Positions 4,859 to 7,697 of a stretch of 7,697 nucleotides of DNA are shown piece by piece. The notes below the pieces were generated by a model. The model was not told the origin of the DNA, searched no databases, and saw nothing but the letters and a program-made list of their open reading frames with translations. The stretch's first letter is position 1. Every line of letters starts with the position of its first letter. The translations under genes and the position numbers were made by a program. The stretch spans positions 1-7,697 of the forward strand of contig CAZYYO010000093.1 of the NCBI GenBank assembly GCA_964650965.1, read 5' to 3'. This DNA is from CAZYYO01 sp964650965. GTDB taxonomy: Bacteria > Bacillota > Clostridia > Lachnospirales > Lachnospiraceae.

Positions 4859-5808
4859 TACAGTCTCACTCTTACATCTTCTACAATCTGATTTATGATT
4901 TCTTCAGGTGTACCATGCATGGTAAAGCCTGCTGCTTTGGCATGGCCTCCCCCTTGATATTTCATGGCCAGCTCTGCCAGATTCACATCCCCGGTAGCTC
5001 TGGTACTCACCTTATAGCTTCCATCTGCATTTTCATAGATAAAAATTGCAACCTCCACATCCTTGGTAGCTCTTAACTGGCTGACGATGCCTTCTAGGTG
5101 CTTTGGCAGAACATGAAATGCTTCCATTTCCTTCTGAGTGATCACGCTGGCAATACATTTTCCATCCAGATATAATCTGGCATTATCCAAGGCTCTTCCT
5201 AAGATTTTATTCTGTTCAAAGGTCTTGGTATAGAAGGTATCACTTACAATTTTCGGAAAATCAATTCCTTTACTCATCAGCTTACCTGCAATATGCATCG
5301 TATGCTGTGAGGTACAGGAATATTGAAATACACCAGTATCATGAATGATGCCAGTATAGATGCACTCTGCAATCTCCGGTGTTATCTTCTCTTCAATCAT
5401 AAGATTATAGACCAGCTCACAGGTAGAGCTGGCTTCTGGTACAATATGATTCTCATCTGCAAATGCCTGATTGCTTACGTGATGATCTACACAGATTTTT
5501 CTGGCTGATTCTTTAAAATATTTCTCAAAAGGACCAAGACGTGTAGCATCTCCACAATCCAACACAATAAACAAATCAAATGCTCTATCTTCTTCACTGG
5601 AGCTTACAATAGCCTCTGCTCCCTTCAAAAACTTGAAAATATTGGGAATCGGCTCTAAAAACACCGTAACATCAACGGTGGGATAATAGGTGGAAATGTA
5701 ATTATAGACCCCCAGGCAGGAGCCAACGCAGTCTCCATCCGGCCGTACATGTCCGGCAATTGCAACGGTTTTCACATTCATTAATTGGGAATCTAAATTC
5801 ATTAACAT
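4858..5808 (-). CDS. nrnA: DHH-family oligoribonuclease / pAp phosphatase (NrnA-like)
   Basis: NrnA proteins degrade 2-5 nt RNA fragments to mononucleotides and dephosphorylate 3'-phosphoadenosine 5'-phosphate (pAp); some also hydrolyse linear dinucleotides from cyclic-di-nucleotide turnover. The DHH metal-binding motifs are complete: GHVRPDGD (19-26), LDCGD (83-87), DHHVSN (108-113) and HDTG (156-159). The C-terminal DHHA1 domain ends in the GGGHAKAAGF nucleotide-binding loop (286-295). The chosen ATG at 5808 gives 316 residues, close to the family norm, with AAGGAG (5819-5824) 10 nt upstream. A TTG at 5841 would add 11 residues but has no Shine-Dalgarno sequence. Lying between rbfA and truB is the usual place for this gene in Firmicutes and may link RNA end-product turnover to translation genes. 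Confidence 0.94.
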   Translation of the reverse strand: MLMNLDSQLMNVKTVAIAGHVRPDGDCVGSCLGVYNYISTYYPTVDVTVFLEPIPNIFKFLKGAEAIVSSSEEDRAFDLFIVLDCGDATRLGPFEKYFKESARKICVDHHVSNQAFADENHIVPEASSTCELVYNLMIEEKITPEIAECIYTGIIHDTGVFQYSCTSQHTMHIAGKLMSKGIDFPKIVSDTFYTKTFEQNKILGRALDNARLYLDGKCIASVITQKEMEAFHVLPKHLEGIVSQLRATKDVEVAIFIYENADGSYKVSTRATGDVNLAELAMKYQGGGHAKAAGFTMHGTPEEIINQIVEDVRVRL

Positions 5809-5849
5809 TTCTTCTTGGCTCCTTATCTTACTTTTATCCAATCATATTA

Positions 5850-6212
5850 CTACTGCTTGGAAGGATGGTTCACTTCATCAATTAATTTTGACATATGCAC
5901 TCCGTATTCAATGGACTGATCCATTACAAAGGTAATCTCCGGAGTATTACGAAGATTGATGGTACTAGCAAGCTTTCTGCGGATATATCCGGAAGAGCTT
6001 TTCAGTCCCTTTAACGTATCTGCCTGTGCCTTTTCATCCCCTAAGACACTAATATATGCCTTACAGGTTTTTAAGTCAGGTGCAACCTCTACTGAGACCA
6101 CACTGCACATAGGGCTGATTCTTGGGTCTTTTACTTCTCCACGAATAATATTGCTCAGCTCTCTTAATACCTCTTCGTTGATTCTTGTATTCTTAATGCT
6201 TCGTTTTCTCAT
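5850..6212 (-). CDS. rbfA: 30S ribosome-binding factor A
   Basis: RbfA is a small KH-like protein that binds the immature 30S subunit near the 5' end of 16S rRNA and helps late maturation and cold adaptation. The 120-residue protein has the family profile: a basic N-terminus (MRKRSIKNTRINEEVLREL), KDPRISPMCSVVSVEVAPDL (about 28-47), the CKAYISVLG strand (50-58) and the C-terminal IEYGVHMSKLIDEV (100-113). ATAGGAG, which includes the infB stop codon, lies 4 nt before the ATG, and the genes are 7 nt apart. This is the typical infB-rbfA tandem arrangement with likely coupled translation. Confidence 0.97.
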   Translation of the reverse strand: MRKRSIKNTRINEEVLRELSNIIRGEVKDPRISPMCSVVSVEVAPDLKTCKAYISVLGDEKAQADTLKGLKSSSGYIRRKLASTINLRNTPEITFVMDQSIEYGVHMSKLIDEVNHPSKQ

Positions 6213-6219
6213 AAAACTC

Positions 6220-7697
6220 CTATCTTGGCACTTCTACCATAATATAAGCTTCTACTTCGTCTTCTTCTTTAATCTCGCTGAATCCGTCAAATACAAGTCC
6301 ACATTCGTATCCTGCCTTCACTTCCTTCACATCATCCTTGAATCGTTTCAGTGAAGCTAAATCGCCTTCAAAGATCTGTGTTCCTTCTCTGGTAATACGA
6401 ACCTTACAGCCTCTCTGGAACATACCATCTAAGATATAAGAACCAGCAATATTACCAATATCAGAAGACTTGAAGATCTGACGTACCTGAGCATGACCAA
6501 TCACCTTCTCTTCAAAAACTGGGTCAAGCATACCCTTCATAGCAGCCTCAACATCTTCAATGGCATTGTAGATAACCTTATACAGGCGTACATCTACCCC
6601 TTCCTGGTCTGCTGTTAATTTTGCAGTAGGATCCGGACGAACATTAAATCCGATAATAATGGCATTGGAAGCAGATGCAAGAATAATATCACTTTCGTTA
6701 ATGGCACCAACGCCGCCGTGAATAATCTTAACAACAACTTCATCATTTGACAGCTTAACAAGACTTTGCTTTACAGCTTCTACGGAGCCTTGTACATCTG
6801 CTTTTACAATAATATTTAATTCCTTCAGATTTCCTGTCTGAATCTGTGTAAACAGATCATCTAAGGACATCTTAGCCTTGGTATCTTCAATCAGCTTATT
6901 CTTTCCTTCAGAAACAAAGGTCTCTGCAAAGCTTCTTGCATCCTTCTCGGAATCCATGGACATAAAGATTTCTCCTGCATTTGGCACATCTGACAATCCA
7001 AGAATTTCTACTGGAGTAGAAGGACCTGCAGTCTTAACACGCTTACCGGTGGCATCAATCATGGCACGTACTTTACCATAAGAGCTACCTGCAGCAATTG
7101 GGTCTCCTACGTGAAGGGTTCCCTTTTGTACCAATACAGTTGCAACAGCACCACGGCCCTTGTCTAACTGGGCTTCAATCACAATACCTCTGGCATTTCT
7201 GTTTGGATCTGCCTTTAATTCACATACCTCTGCGGTTAACAGAATCATTTCCAGCAAGGTGTCGATTCCTTCATGGGTATGAGCGGATACTGGAACGAAA
7301 ATGGTACTTCCACCCCAATCCTCAGGAATTAATTCATACTCAGATAATTCCTGCTTTACACGTTCAATATTTGCATTTGGCTTATCAATCTTGTTGATTG
7401 CAACAATAATCTCAATTCCAGCTGCCTTGGCATGGTTAATTGCCTCTACAGTCTGTGGCATTACACCATCATCTGCTGCTACCACAAGAATTGCAATATC
7501 TGTAGAATTAGCTCCACGCATACGCATTGCTGTAAATGCTTCATGTCCCGGGGTATCTAAGAAGGTAATCTTCTGTCCGTTAATAGATGCCATATATGCA
7601 CCAATATGCTGTGTAATACCACCAGCCTCACGGTCTGTTACCTTGGTATCACGAATGGCATCTAACAGTGAAGTTTTACCATGATCTACGTGTCCCA
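6220..7697 (-). CDS. infB: Translation initiation factor IF-2, C-terminal 491 residues, 5' end outside window
   Basis: IF-2 is the GTPase that brings fMet-tRNA to the 30S subunit and promotes 50S joining. The reading frame enters from the right edge inside the first GTPase motif, GHVDHGKTS (visible residues 1-9), and runs to a TAG at 6220. The other G-domain motifs follow: GITQHIGAY (26-34), DTPGHEAFT (47-55), NKID (101-104) and SAHTHEG (137-143). After these come beta-barrel domain II, domain III and the fMet-tRNA-binding C-terminal domain, ending in VEVPR. The missing part is the variable N-terminal region. The internal ATG at 7593 lies after the first motif and cannot be the true start. 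The stop codon forms part of the rbfA ribosome binding site. The gene should be preceded by nusA and neighbours outside the window. Confidence 0.98.
   Translation of the reverse strand, partial: GHVDHGKTSLLDAIRDTKVTDREAGGITQHIGAYMASINGQKITFLDTPGHEAFTAMRMRGANSTDIAILVVAADDGVMPQTVEAINHAKAAGIEIIVAINKIDKPNANIERVKQELSEYELIPEDWGGSTIFVPVSAHTHEGIDTLLEMILLTAEVCELKADPNRNARGIVIEAQLDKGRGAVATVLVQKGTLHVGDPIAAGSSYGKVRAMIDATGKRVKTAGPSTPVEILGLSDVPNAGEIFMSMDSEKDARSFAETFVSEGKNKLIEDTKAKMSLDDLFTQIQTGNLKELNIIVKADVQGSVEAVKQSLVKLSNDEVVVKIIHGGVGAINESDIILASASNAIIIGFNVRPDPTAKLTADQEGVDVRLYKVIYNAIEDVEAAMKGMLDPVFEEKVIGHAQVRQIFKSSDIGNIAGSYILDGMFQRGCKVRITREGTQIFEGDLASLKRFKDDVKEVKAGYECGLVFDGFSEIKEEDEVEAYIMVEVPR

Noticed and set aside
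5956..7684. Plus-strand open frames up to 132 residues opposite rbfA and infB
   Set aside because: These are shadows of conserved minus-strand genes. The translations are low-complexity hydrophobic or irregular and have no ribosome binding site or partner genes.
1..7697. CRISPR array, transposon, prophage, tRNA or rRNA genes
   Set aside because: I saw no spaced repeats, transposase, integrase or inverted-repeat ends, and no tRNA- or rRNA-like segments. The window is almost fully used by conserved genes and short control regions.

Overview
The window is a stretch of core bacterial chromosome in which every supported gene lies on the minus strand, so transcription runs from high to low coordinates. 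In transcription order it carries infB (3' part), rbfA, nrnA, truB, ribF, an SH3b/NlpC-P60 cell-wall hydrolase, rpsO and pnp (5' part). The moderately AT-rich DNA, strong GGAGG-type ribosome binding sites, sigma-A-type promoters and the wording of PNPase, RibF and NrnA point to a Firmicute of class Clostridia, most likely Lachnospiraceae. That placement is inference from protein style, not a database result.

Region by region: 7697-6220 is infB, cut by the window edge inside the first GTPase motif. At 6212-5850 is rbfA, at about 5808-4858 nrnA, at 4858-3932 truB and at 3930-2989 ribF. These five are packed with gaps or overlaps of -1 to about 41 nt and look like the distal part of one operon (the classical nusA-infB operon, whose upstream genes lie outside the window). 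The genes serve translation initiation, 30S maturation, nanoRNA/pAp turnover, tRNA pseudouridine-55 synthesis and FMN/FAD synthesis. At 2988-2842 is a control region with a WalR-like direct-repeat box, a perfect TTGACA-N17-TATAAT promoter, and a terminator-like hairpin that begins almost at the predicted transcription start. This drives the secreted NlpC/P60 protein (2841-1798). At 1797-1675 is the rpsO promoter and leader, with an AT-rich dyad overlapping the promoter. rpsO (1674-1408) ends in a clear intrinsic terminator. The 1361-1216 gap is a highly structured pnp leader dominated by a 25-bp hairpin, and pnp then runs from 1215 off the left end of the window.

The genes themselves are conserved housekeeping genes, and I see no phage, transposon, CRISPR, toxin or defence system. 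The interesting material is regulatory: a cell-envelope hydrolase unit with its own apparent WalR-type control wedged into a translation/RNA-metabolism cluster, a hairpin at the very 5' end of its transcript, and a long pnp leader hairpin whose G-U pairs show that it acts as RNA in the pnp sense strand, reminiscent of PNPase autoregulation in enterobacteria.
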